Shown one piece after another: positions 21,950 to 33,200 of a DNA stretch of 64,000 bases (within the stretch, counting starts at the first letter, position 1; each line of letters opens with the position of its first letter). The position numbers and the translations under genes were made by a program. The notes beneath the pieces are model-generated. The model made no database searches, was not told where the DNA came from, and saw only the letters and a list, made by a program, of their open reading frames with translations. The DNA is from Lepidostoma basale (lineage: Eukaryota > Arthropoda > Insecta > Trichoptera > Lepidostomatidae), in contig JAHDVF020001564.1 of NCBI GenBank assembly GCA_022606425.2, positions 1,178,001 to 1,242,000 on the forward strand. Direction: 5' to 3'.

Positions 21950-22290
21950 TGTTTTTATTTTTTCGCGACAATATATTCAACCAAAGTGGAATCTACCAGA
22001 TTAATTGTGAGGATTGTGATGCCGTGTATATTGGAAAGACGGGTCGATCATTTTGAAGAGGTTATATGAACACAACATTTAATACAAAAACAGAATCACT
22101 GTGTGAATTTTGACCATCATTTCAATTCCAAAAACACATTTTTTTTACATATAGCAAACAATTAAAAAAAAATTGATAAATTAGAAAATTTTGAAATTTT
22201 TAAAGCAAAGGCACGTGAATTGAATGTTATAAATAACCAAATTCCAGCTTATTCCCCCTTAGTATATATGTAGTACATTAAAAACTTTTC
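21950..22290 (+). pseudogene. Penelope-like element, GIY-YIG endonuclease fragment
   Basis: QSGIYQINCEDCDAVYIGKT followed by GRSF is the GIY-YIG nuclease start typical of Penelope-like retroelements, with paired cysteines (CEDC). A stop follows within a few codons and later frames read SFQFQKHIFF-like. Inactive. Confidence 0.75.
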
Positions 22291-22499
22291 CTTTATACAA
22301 TCTAACAAAAAAATATTAATACTACCTTCCATTTTTGTCCCTTTCTAATGTAATCTGCTTCCTTATAATGTTTATCGTCTTTAATATATTAGGATTCATC
22401 GTTTTTGACTCTATATTATGTATGATTGTTCCTTCTAATTACTGTTTAAATTATTATTATGATTATTATCATTCTTATTATTTTATTATTATAAATAAA

Positions 22500-23283
22500 T
22501 GAATTTAATACAACAACACAACAACAACAACAAACCATCACGCCGTTTCTCCGCAGGGGTAGGCAGAGATAATGGACCGCCACACTACTCTATCCTGGCA
22601 CACCTCTCTAGATTCCTCCACATTCATACATCGAGTCATACACGCACGTCGATTCTTCCGGCTTCTGACATGACCAACCTTTAATATTTGATTAATTTGG
22701 ACATGCCATGTTTTTCTCGGTCTACCTCGATTCCTTACTCCATTTACATCGTTAACGTATACTTTTTTAACCATTCTTTCTTCACCCATGCGCTCCATAT
22801 GTCCGAACCAACGCAACGAACCATTCATAATTTTGTTCATAATACCTTCTTTCGCTCTACATTCCTTCCTAATATCAGCATTTGAGATTCTGTCATACAA
22901 CGTTCTACCACACATACGTCTTAGGGACCTCATCTCTACCGCATTTATTCTGCTCTCATCTTTCTTCTGTCAGTTCCATGCTTCGCTTCCATACATAAGA
23001 GTTGGGACCAGAACTCCATTGTGAACGGCCATTTTCGCTTTCATTGATAAATTCTTGTTTCCAATAACTACTTTTAAAGCTCCATTCACTTTGTTACCCG
23101 CACCAACCCTTTTTTCAACATCACTGTCCGTTCGGCCATCCGCTGTGAACATGCTACCTAAATACACAAATTCCCTCACCTGTTCCAAGTTCTCTTCATT
23201 TACACTTATATTACAAACTGTCATTTGCTCTTCCCTTTCAAAAACTAACACCTTTGACTTTCCGACATTCATCAAAACACGTT
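22500..23283 (-). pseudogene. RTE-like LINE family 1B, 3' part of RT ORF
   Basis: Two frames on the minus strand, VGKSKVLVFEREEQMTVC-type (22970-23275) and MRSLRRMCGRTLYDRISNAD-type (22538-22933), match the longer ORF at 51970-53026. A single frame break near 22970 (TGTCAGTTCC against TGCCAGTTCC region) separates them. The tail is (TTG)n rather than (TTAG)n. Confidence 0.8.
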
Positions 23284-23334
23284 AAAATATAATTTCATAA
23301 ATATAAAGTCATTTTGAATAAGTGTGATCCATCA

Positions 23335-23790
23335 ATGAACTCCGTTTTCATCATTAGCATCATCATATTCATCATCTGAAGAGTTTGATGATTCAGTGTC
23401 CCTATCAATTGAAAAAAGAAATTCCTCGTCTTCATCTAGCCAAATATTTCGTTTATTAAGTACTCGCGGCTGAATTTCCTATGGTAACAATTCTCTGGAC
23501 CGAATGTACACAGATACACGTATAAAATCAATACAAAATATACAATACGTATTTTTATTATTATTCACTAATCATAAATCGGTTATTTAATCTCTACGGA
23601 ACACTCATCTGTCATCTTTTTCGAATGGTATTAATGGCGCAAATATTCTCTGCACTCCTTCACAAAAGGGGTTTAACTTTTAGAATAGTCTCTCTTATAC
23701 TGATTTTTATAACTTTGGGCATTGTTAATCTAAAATTAATAAAGAAAACCAAAAATCCCGGCGACAATTAAAAAATAACCTCAACTCAAA
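23335..23790. repeat. Low-copy segment, empty-site paralogue of 56480-58740
   Basis: Contains AAGAAATTCCTCGTC and ATTCTCTGGACCGAATGTAC, then CAATACGTATTTTTATTATT, then CAAATATTCTCTGCACTCCT. The same order is found at 56480-56674 and 58482-58740, where a pogo-like element splits CAATA/CGTATT. The minus strand reads an acidic block (WLDEDEEFLFSIDRDTESS), so a decayed coding origin is possible. Confidence 0.7.
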
Positions 23791-24097
23791 TCTTTCACAT
23801 TGAGTATTGACATCTGGCATCAACAATACACCACCTACGGGCGATACCGAAACTAAAATACACGCCATTTTGATTTTATACTAAGTCAAATTTAGTCAAA
23901 CGTACGACAAATATAATTAATTTTAAATCATTTAAGTGATTTTTTCAAATGTTTTAATAATTATTCTGTTATCCGGAACGGAGACAAATCCAGCAAATAT
24001 AAGATCTTCAAAATTGGTCCAGCCGTTCTCGAGTTATAAATGGTGTAACTAACACGATTTTTGACTTTGTTTTATATATATAGATTAACTAAAAAAA

Positions 24098-24175
24098 TTC
24101 TAGTTAACCATCACGCAGTCTCACCGTAGGTTTGGGCAGAAAGAATGGACTGCCACACTTTTTCTTTCCTGACAC
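24098..24175 (-). mobile_element. RTE-like LINE family 1A, 3' scrap
   Basis: AACCATCACGCAGTCTCACC and GGACTGCCACACTTTTTCTT are the 3' block of family 1A on the minus strand. Confidence 0.55.
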
Positions 24176-24279
24176 TTTCCTGGCATAATGTTTGTAATGA
24201 TTAATAATAAGTATCAATTTAAAATAATCAAAATATATAGATATATAATTTAATATATAATTTAACACATAATTTAATA

Positions 24280-24612
24280 CAGACACAGTCAGGACCAAAC
24301 AAGTTCTGAGGACTTCTGAAATGAAGACACTGAGGACGATAGCAGGCCAGACACTGAGAGATCGCATGAGTAACATCAGAATTAGAGAGATACGTGAGGC
24401 TGAGGATATTATAAAATGGAGTAGATTGCGAAGGAGGGACTGGTACCGTTATGTCCAAAGAATGGACACCACCAGACTCCCCTATATTGCTCTACATAAT
24501 CAGTCTCACGGGACGCGTTCTCGCGGTAGACCTCCTAAAAGATGGAAGGACAGCTGGGAATCCACCTCAAAGGAGATGCAACTCTCTGGGGAATAGACCA
24601 TATAGGTCTGCA
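24280..24612 (+). mobile_element. RTE-like LINE family 2, C-terminal fragment
   Basis: MKTLRTIAGQTLRDRMSNIR then MDTTRLPYIALHNQSHGT and GRPPKRWKDSWEST. About half of the C-terminal region of the 40966-42009 ORF. Confidence 0.75.
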
Positions 24613-24634
24613 TCAAGGAAAAAGAAGGAGAAAT

Positions 24635-24815
24635 ATATATAACTTTTCGGAATTCGCAAATCATGTCATTGAAAGATATTACTCGTTTAACAAAGATAAC
24701 GGCGTTGAAAATTTTCACATAAATAATAGAAATATAACTTTAAATAATCTAGATATTTTAGAAATTAAAAAGACCATAAACAACAAAGATATATTAATAA
24801 CAAAGTACACTTAAC
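24635..24815 (+). pseudogene. Penelope-like C-terminal scrap
   Basis: NFSEFANHVIERYYSFNKDN and LDILEIKKTI closely match the minus-strand sequence at 55007-55294 (FSEFANHLIEKDHSFNKD, FEILEIKKAI). Confidence 0.65.
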
Positions 24816-25150
24816 TTCAAAGAGCCATGTTAGGAATAAGCCTAAGAGATACAGAGTCAGAAACGATACGGTGAGAGAAAAAACAAAGGTCACTGACATC
24901 ATCCACCGGGTGGCGACTCTAAAATAGCAATGGGCAGGTCACGTAGCAAGAAGCTCAATGGACAAGAAGACTGCTGAATTGGAGACCGTGACGGCAAAGA
25001 GAAGTGCAGGGCGACCGCAACTACGGTGGAAGGATGACCTGAACAGACATGTCAGAATAACCTGGATGCAGTCTGCACAAGACAGAGTAACATTGAAGCG
25101 AATGGAGGAGGCCTTTGTCCAGGAGTGGACGGGAATAGGCTGAGGAAGAG
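24816..25150 (+). mobile_element. LINE C-terminal fragment (RTE/BovB-like)
   Basis: QRAMLGISLRD, a WAGHVARSS-like region, then SAGRPQLRWKDDLNRHV and EEAFVQEWTGIG with stop. This is the standard tail of insect endonuclease-reverse transcriptases; frames shift between blocks. Confidence 0.7.
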
Positions 25151-25254
25151 AAGAAGAGAAAAAAGTTAACTTCTAGTCCCATAATTGATTTGTTTCCCCT
25201 GCCTCAATTGCCCTGCCGCTAAATTTCCCCTCTAAACTTTTTCACTCGTCATTT

Positions 25255-25700
25255 AGTCATCATCATCATCGGCTGTCCCTCGTGTCCGAGGAAAACTGTC
25301 CTTCACGGTTGTGGGTCTGCATGTGACTGAAGAGCCCGATCCTGGACCAACAAATTCTGGGGCATCTGGGGCAGGGGAAGGCGCTTGTAATGGAGCCGTC
25401 ACCGTCTCCCAGTGGTCTCTCCTTTCTCCTCCTCCTCCTCTCTGCGACATCGTCTCTGCGCTGTGCTTCAAAGTCTCGCGTGCCTCTATGTAATGTTGTT
25501 CTCCACCTAGGTCAGTCTTCTGCAGTCTTTTCGCAGCAATCACAGTCGATGCCAGTCTTTTGTAGGTTTCCTTTAAGGGAGTCCTTAAAGCGTTTCCTCG
25601 GACCACCGTGTGAGCGTTTCCCTTGGGTAAGCTGAGAGTACATAATCTTCCTTGGGAATCTTGTCTCAGGCATTCTGATGACGTGACCAGCCCAGAGCAG
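25255..25700 (-). mobile_element. LINE C-terminus with zinc-finger-like tail
   Basis: Minus strand: LKETYKRLASTVIAAKRLQK, then CPRCPRICWSRIGLFSHMQT and a histidine, a C2H2-like tail found at the end of some CR1/RTE-type LINE proteins, followed by SDTRDS and a (GAT)n run. Confidence 0.55.
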
Positions 25701-25721
25701 TTATCTCTGAATAGTCATCAA

Positions 25722-26690
25722 ATCAAATCAAATCAGTTTATTAAATTAATAGACATTACAAACAGGAAAATGTTTAAGGCATCTATTAAGTACAGGTAAA
25801 ATATCATAAAAATATTACAACAAAGTACCAGGAACGCATTAGAGATGGTTCGACATTAGGAAGACAAGATACTTTCTAAAGTTAATAGTATTTGCCCCCT
25901 GAACGTACTTTCACTAACATGAAAGACGTCGATCTCCGAGGAGACCGCGTTCAGCAGACTAATTTCTCTTCCCACCGGTGTCACCAGAGGCAGATTGGTT
26001 CTGGCGGCCGGTAGGTAAAACAATCTGTGCTGTCGCTGTCGGAGATATCTATCGGGGACAAAAAGACCAACATCCTCCAGTACGGCCGAGTTCTCGAAGT
26101 ATCCCCTAATTAATCTGAAGAAATGGGTTATTAGATGTCCATCTCTTCGAAGCTGTAAAGAATTGGTTCCGAGCATTCCTAGAAGAAATGCCGTGGGATA
26201 GAGCCACGGATAGCTACCATACTCCTCATGTAGAGATACCTCAGAAATTTTTTCTGAACCCTCTCCAGTATAACGGAATATCTCGCCTCGTGAGGACTCC
26301 ATATCACAGAACCACTTTCGAGCCTGCTCCGAACCAATGCGTTGTATAGGACTCTGAGCACATTGGGATCCCTGAAAACCCTTCCGGTCCGGACGATGAA
26401 CCCCAACATCCTCAGTGCAATGCCACAAATCTTCTCGATATGTGCACGAAAAGTCAGCCTACTCTCATAGATGATTCCGAGATCCTTCATCGCAGATACA
26501 TGTGCCAGTTGCTGGTTGTTCATTGTGTATCTATGATATACAGTTCTCAATGCTCTAGTAAATGATAGCATAACGCATTTGGAGACATTGAATTGCATTT
26601 GATTACTGTGACTCCAGTTAACAATATTATTGATGTCCGACTGGAGGCGAAGACAGTCTTCAGGATTTTGATTTTGGAGGCGAAGACAGT
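25722..26690 (-). mobile_element. Jockey-like LINE family J1, RT C-terminal half
   Basis: Minus-strand QFNVSKCVMLSFTRALRTVY, then LGFIVRTGRVFRDPNVLRVL and LERVQKKFLRYLY are the post-palm region of Jockey-type RTs. A (TTTGA)n tail ends the element at 25722-25740. Two overlapping frames (190 and 139 residues) show a frameshift near 26190-26420. Confidence 0.8.
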
Positions 26691-27187
26691 CATTTAGTAT
26701 ATAAGTAATGACTCCCTTTCATTTGACTGTTAAAATTCATATACTGAAAAAGGTAAGTCTGTGTCACGAAACATGTTTGAGAAAGGTGCAAAAAGTATTG
26801 TGAAAATATCATGTTTTCAAAAAGTTATTTAAATGTCGTTATTTATTTTGTAAAATCGTTGTAGAATTAAAATTTAAATACCCAATTTTTTCATGTTTGA
26901 CAAATAGAAATGATCTCAATCTAAATGTCACTTGTCTAAACAGACCCGACCTAATGACACCCGTGGGTAGGCGGGGAAGTGATGGATGGTATCTGCCCAG
27001 CAAATAAATTATTCTCTATGGCATATTTCATAATCAGATTGTAACATTTTTGTTGCATTTCCTGCAAAACACTCGCATTGGATTCAATAATTATTTGAAG
27101 GACTAAGAAGCAGTACGAAATTGGTGTTGTCACTCGTCTTAAGATGAGAATTATCTAATTTAATTTAATAAAGAAACACTAGACAAA
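26691..27187. other. Intergenic sequence upstream of receptor 2
   Basis: Contains a weak CACGAAACATGTTTG motif (26764-26778) like Penelope ends; otherwise unassigned. This is where a promoter for receptor 2 should lie, but no clear core promoter motif was picked out. Confidence 0.3.
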
Positions 27188-27273
27188 ATGTCAAAAAAAC
27201 AGCAAAATTTTCGAAAGGAAAATTCGTTGTTCCATATACCACAAATAAATATTCCAATAAAACTATTTTCAAG
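27188..27273 (+). CDS. Receptor 2 exon 1 (N-terminus), predicted
   Basis: 86 nt from ATG, ending TTTTCAAG/GTAACG in phase 2. Begins MSKKQQNFRKENS. Its phase joins exon 2 to give an arginine at the junction, as in receptor 3. Hydrophilic, no signal peptide, as expected for a cytoplasmic N-terminus. Confidence 0.55.
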
Positions 27274-30200
27274 GTAACGCCAAATTTTCCGTATTATTTT
27301 AATCAAATCAAATCAGTTTATTTCATCAACAGACATTACAAAATGAATTTTTAAGGCATCTATTGAGAACAGGTAAAATAATATATTGTGCATAGTACTC
27401 GTATACTATCAGAAACGCATGAGAGATGGTTCAACATTAGGAAGACAGGATACTCTCCAGAATTAAGAGTATTTGCCTTCTGAACGTACATTAATGAAGA
27501 AATAATATTGAATTATTTTGTTAGTTGTTATTGATTATTGAAAGTAGTACATTTTAATTAAAGAAAAAAAACGATATGTTTCTTATGTATTCGATTTTTC
27601 TATTATTTTATCAAATAATTTCTTTAGCAGCGAGTTGCCAAATTTGAAAAGGAACTACAATTTAATTTTAAAAAGTAACTATGTACGGATATAAACCAAA
27701 AATAACTAACCATCAAGCCGTCTCACCGAAGGGGTAGGCAGAAAGAATAGACTGCCACACTTTTCTTTCCTGTCATATTTCTTTCGCTTCCTCAACATTC
27801 ATACATCGTGTCATACACGCGCGTCGATTTCTCTAACTCCTAACGTGGCTGATATTTAATATCTGATTTATTTGATCGTGCCACGTTTCCCTCGGTCTTC
27901 CTCTATTTCTAGTTCCATTTACATCGTTCACGCATATTTTTTTACCATTCTTTCCATGTGTCTAAATCATCTTAATGATCCTTTCATTATTTTGTTCATA
28001 ACACCATCATTCGCACCGCATTCACTTCTTACATTTCCACTCGACACTATGTCATACACAGAATTTCTACACATTCTTCTATGAGATCTCATTTCTACTG
28101 CATTTATTCTACTTTCATCCTTCTTTCGCCAGTTCCATGCTTCGCTTCCATGCAGGGTCGGTACAAGAACACCACTGTGACCTGCCATTTTAGATTTTTT
28201 GGATTGAATTTTTTAATGACAATTTTATAAAACAATCTAAAAATAATTTATTTAATTTCATTGTATGTTTTATTTCAGATCTGGCAACAACAATCATGGA
28301 GTTAATTCAAAGGACTTCGCCTTAATGGATGGTGAACATTACATATTATTTATATAACAAAATAAATGAGGCTCACCACACACCCTAACATTTCTCTGCC
28401 CTTTTGGATGCATTATTTAGATCAGAGGTTCCCAAACATTTTGTCCCGTAGACTCCTTGCCGATTTCTTCTATTTTGTGTAGACCCCTTGCTTTCCTAAA
28501 ATAGTTTTATTTCAGGGCAAAAAAATCCGAAACGAAAAAGCCGGAATTCGTTATCGACCTTTTTTTAATTCATTTAGGGATGTCCGATCTTTGCCGAATA
28601 AGCTTAAAAAAAGGTCGCCGAATATTTCGATAGTCCGATTTCAATTTCGATATTCGTTTTGCGTTTCAATATTCGGCTTCAATTTAGTTAAACCATCTCG
28701 TGGACTCCCATTTACATCTCATGGACCCCCATTTTTTTTTTACAATTGTCGTAAACCCTTAGCTAGTTGTCGTAGATCCCTAGGGGTCTATATAGACCAC
28801 TTTGGGAATCACTGATTTAGATCATTCCGCATGCCTTCGAGTTTCTCAGTATTGAATTAGAAGTAGAAAATTATATGGGGAATGGGGAAAGAACACTCTT
28901 GTGTTTAAGGTTGTCATTTCATAATATTGATACAATAATTAAAAAGGGTAAAGAATATATTAAATTACAAAACATATATGATATTTAAAAAAAATGGTTT
29001 GATTCATGTGGTGCTCCTGTCAATTTGGAGATATTTCTTGTATAAGTGAATTGTTTTGGTCAATTTGATTGTTGCCGCACTTTGTGATAGTTATTTGTGA
29101 CACGAAATACGTTTTCACTCTTCTGATGTTAAAATAATACAAGTTTTTTCGTTTATAAAAATAATTTTGACAGGTGTAAAAATAAATTTTTCATTTGTTC
29201 CAATGACAATTTGAATAAATTCTTCAATCAAATTTTCAAGTTTTTCCTGGTGTTGGATTGTTTTAAGTGCCTAATTAAAATGAAAACAGTGGAATAAAAA
29301 AATTGAATAAAAAATTTAATAAACACAAATGTCCGGATCGTCCAGCTGACGACAAGTGCACCATCTAAAATAACATTATGTGTTAAATTATTTTAATGTG
29401 TTATTTTATTTTATATTATTGTATTTTATATAATTCGTTTAGATTTATTATGTATTATGATTGAAGTGTGCGCGGGAGATGCCTATTGGTGGCGATGAGG
29501 TTCGCAACCCATCACACCGCGTCTCTCGCGTTGGCGAAAAGAGAAGAATGGAGTGCAGCATCGATTAAAGTGTTGCAGTCCATTCTTTCTGTCTACCCTT
29601 TCGGGGAAACGGCGTGATGGTTAGTTAGTTAGTTAGTTTATATAATATTATAGAACACCAAAGTTGGGATGAAAGATGAATGAGTCGGGAGAATGAAAAA
29701 TTGGGGACTGGGGAAGGAAAACAGTTGTATTGTGAATGAGCAGAGAAAACATTATACGAGGTCTGTCCAATATGGTAAATACGCGAACTGTTTTATTTAT
29801 TTATTTAATTTTCCAAAATTTAAGGAAGATCAATCTTATCCCCTTCAAAATGCTTCCCATTTGTATCAATGCACTTGTCTCTGTTTCCATTGTTCACAAC
29901 ATTCCCGGAAGTCTTCAGGAGTCAGGCTCTTCAGCTGCTTTATCGTTTCACGTTTAATCGTCTATACATCGTCCCAGTGCCGCCCCCGCATGACCTTTTT
30001 ACATTTCGGGAACAAAAAGAAGTCGCCAGGGGATAAATCTGGTGAATAGGGAAGGTGCGATGCGCTTATGCGATGAAAGTAGAATAAATGCAGTAGAAAT
30101 GAGATCTCTTAGACGAATATGTGGATACTCTGTCTGTGATAGAGTGTCGAATGAAAATATAAAAAGTGAATGCGGTGCGAATGATGGTGTTATGAACAAA

Positions 30201-33200
30201 ATAATGAAACGATCATTAAGATGGTTTGGTCACATGGAAAGAATGAATGGTAAAAAATTATATATGTTAACGATGTAAATGGAACTAGTAATAGAGGAAG
30301 ACCGAGGAAAATGTGGCAAGATCAAATAAATCAAATATTATTGAATGTCGTTGACACGTGAAGAGTCAGAGAAATCGACGCGCGTGCATGACACGATGAG
30401 GAAGCGAGAGAAATATGTCAGGAGAGAAAAGTGTGGCAGTCCATTCTTTCTGCCTAACTCTTCGGTGAGACGGCGTTATGGTTAGTTAGTTATTAGAAGG
30501 ATGCTGGATTGTAACAATATAAACAATGTTTGATTTGTTATTCGATTTTTCAGAAATGATTTCACATAAGAACGGCCCTTCGTACGGAGCTATACCCGAA
30601 GGAGGTCATGTGAAGGAGGACACATTTCATAGAGCCATCGGGCCCGTGCTCACGTGTGGGTTGTTCTTCGGCCTAATGCCAGTTAAGGGATTTCTCGGGA
30701 AAGATCCAAGCTTTTTAAAGTAAGTAAAAATTCCCCATGTCCATGTCATCATGTGCAACATCGAAAAAAACATTGTATTATTACATTATGTGCTAAATTA
30801 AAAAAACCGGTGGATTCGTGGAACATAAATTAAATAGACAAAATGTGCACCATCTAAAAAGAACATTTTGTGTTAAATTATTTTTATTTTGTTATTTTAT
30901 TTTATATCATTGTATTTTGTATTATTTGTTTTAGATTTATTTTGTGGGTGTTGGACGATCGAAGTGTGCGCGGGACATGCCTCTTGGTGGCGATGAGGTT
31001 CGCAACCCATCACACCGCGTCTCCCGCGGAGCGAAAAGAGAAGGATGGAGTGCCGCATCAGTAAAAGTGTGACAGTCCATTCTTTCTGCATACCCTTTCG
31101 GGGAGACGACGTGATGGTTAGTTAGTTAGTTTAAAAATTCCCCATTTCGCCCTTCTTACGACCACCACGTCTGACAATTTTTTGAAAGATGTATATATGC
31201 TACTATGTTGAGGAACACTTCACATATTTTTGTTCAATCTACACTAGCGCCATCTATTAATATTAGGTGTAAGCATGAAGCAGAAATATTTATTGATGCA
31301 ATGTGAAAGGCTACGCAATTATCATACATCAAAAATTTGTCAGACGTGGTGGTCGTAATAAGGGCGGAATGGGGAATGTTGTATTACATAAAGCGATCGC
31401 TTAACCCAACCAATGACAAGTCATTAGTCCTGTAAACGCCTCGACCACCATATTCTGTTTCCAAAAAAAAATTACATCACCGTCTCTATTGAGATACAAT
31501 TAATCATTAAAAATGATAAATCCAGTATTTGTCTACAAGTATTTGTATACATTCGAAATGTTATATTGAGTAAAAATTTATAAAGTACTGTTTATATTAA
31601 AATCATCCATTGATACTGACATCATTTCTCTAGTAATATATGCATAGTCATAAAAAATAATAAAAATACTTAGGTGAACCTGTCTACAGGCAAGACATAT
31701 AGGGTCGAAGCACCAGTATTTGACCGCCCCCCAGTAAATGACCGTTGGTTAATAAAACAAAATATATTAAGAATTGTTCTATGTGTGCAGTCAAAAAACT
31801 TTAATCCCAAGAAACTATGACAAAAGAGGTAGGCAGAGACAACTGTTGGTAAGAAACAAAACTATCAGTTTTGAACTGTGCCTTGGCAAACGGTAAAAGT
31901 GCGTCTTCCCGTTGTTGTTCTGAGATTGTTAGGAGTTTTTTTATAAGGAAAAGTGTGGTAAGTGTTTTTTTTAATGTTATTTCTTATGCAATTCTTTGAA
32001 TATTTACATATTTTTATATAATCAAATGATTTTACTGAAATCTCTTGATGGAAGTTCATCTTAAATAATAATTAAATAAAACGATGTTTTTTAACTACTT
32101 CCACTTTTGTCTTTATTTAGACAGCGACCGGTTTCGCCAGGCTCGCTGGCATCGACAGACTGGTCAAACCAGTCTGTCGATGCCAGTGAGCCTGGCGAAA
32201 CCGGTCGCTGTCTAAATAAAGACAAAAGTGGAAGAAGTTAAAAAACATCGTTTTATTTTACAAGGATTAATTGTATCTCAATAGAGACGAAGATGCAAGT
32301 TGTTTTCTGGGTGCAGAAGGTGGTAGCCGAGGCGTTTACAGGACTTATGACCTGTCATTGGTTGGGTTGAGCGATCGCTTCACGTTTAACAACATTCCCC
32401 ATTCCGCCGTTATGACCACCACGTCTGACAAACTTTTTGGAACTTGTATATATGGTAGGTTTCTACAAATATTTTCACAATATTATGTTCATTCTACACT
32501 AGCGTCATCTATATTAAGATTAGAAAGCATTAAGCAGAAAACCTTTATTAATGTACTGTGAAAGTCTATGCAAATCATACAGTACTAGATTTCGCCTGGA
32601 GATGTCTCTCCAATTTTTTGCCTGCATGTACCAGTTATATTTATATTACAACATTTTGAATGTATACAAATTCTTGTAGACAAATACTGGATTTCACCCA
32701 TTGCGGATAAATTATTTTTATTTTACAAGGATTAATTGTATCTCAATAGAGACGAAGATGCAAGTTGTTTTCTGGGAACAGAAGGTGGTGGCCGAGGCGT
32801 TTACAGGACTTATGACCTGTCATTGGTATAACTGGTACATGCAGGCAAAAAATTGGAGAGACATCTCCAGGCGAAATCTAGTACTGTATGATTTGCATAG
32901 ACTTTCACAGTACATTAATAAAGGTTTTCTGCTTAATGCTTTCTAATCTTAATATAGATGACGCTAGTGTAGAATGAACATAATATTGTGAAAATATTTG
33001 TAGAAACCTACCATATATACAAGTTCCAAAAAGTTTGTCAGACGTGGTGGTCATAACGGCGGAATGGGGAATGTTGTTAAAACGTGAAGCGATCGCTCAA
33101 CCCAACCAATGACAGGTCATAAGTCCTGTAAACGCCTCGGCCACCACCTTCTGTTCCCAGAAAACAACTTGCATCTTCGTCTCTATTGAGATACAATTAA

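Larger units (their letters stand above)
21701..24085 (+). mobile_element. Dispersed element with nested insertions, class uncertain
   Basis: The left edge CTAGCTGACCCGACGAACTT and right edge CCAGCCGTTCTCGAGTTATA ... TATATATAGATT resemble a repeat family common in insect genomes. Between them lie a Penelope-like fragment, an RTE copy and a segment (23335-23790) that recurs around the pogo-like element. Family assignment is from recollection of the end motifs only. Confidence 0.4.
32085..32262. repeat. Head-to-head palindrome of Penelope-type ends
   Basis: About 75 bp arms meet at CTGGTCAAACCAG (near 32165): AAAACGATGTTTTTTAACTA ... CTGTCGATGCC, then the inverse. Each arm carries a GCCAG-CTGGC helix followed by GAAACCGGTC. 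Confidence 0.8.

Noticed and set aside
25253..25606. 117-residue ORF ending in a run of Asp codons
   Set aside because: The Asp run is a (GAT)n tract and the rest is an off-frame reading of a LINE C-terminus.
29693..30049. 118-residue + ORF
   Set aside because: It is antisense to a mariner transposase fragment whose minus-strand reading shows the conserved SPGDFFLFPK block.
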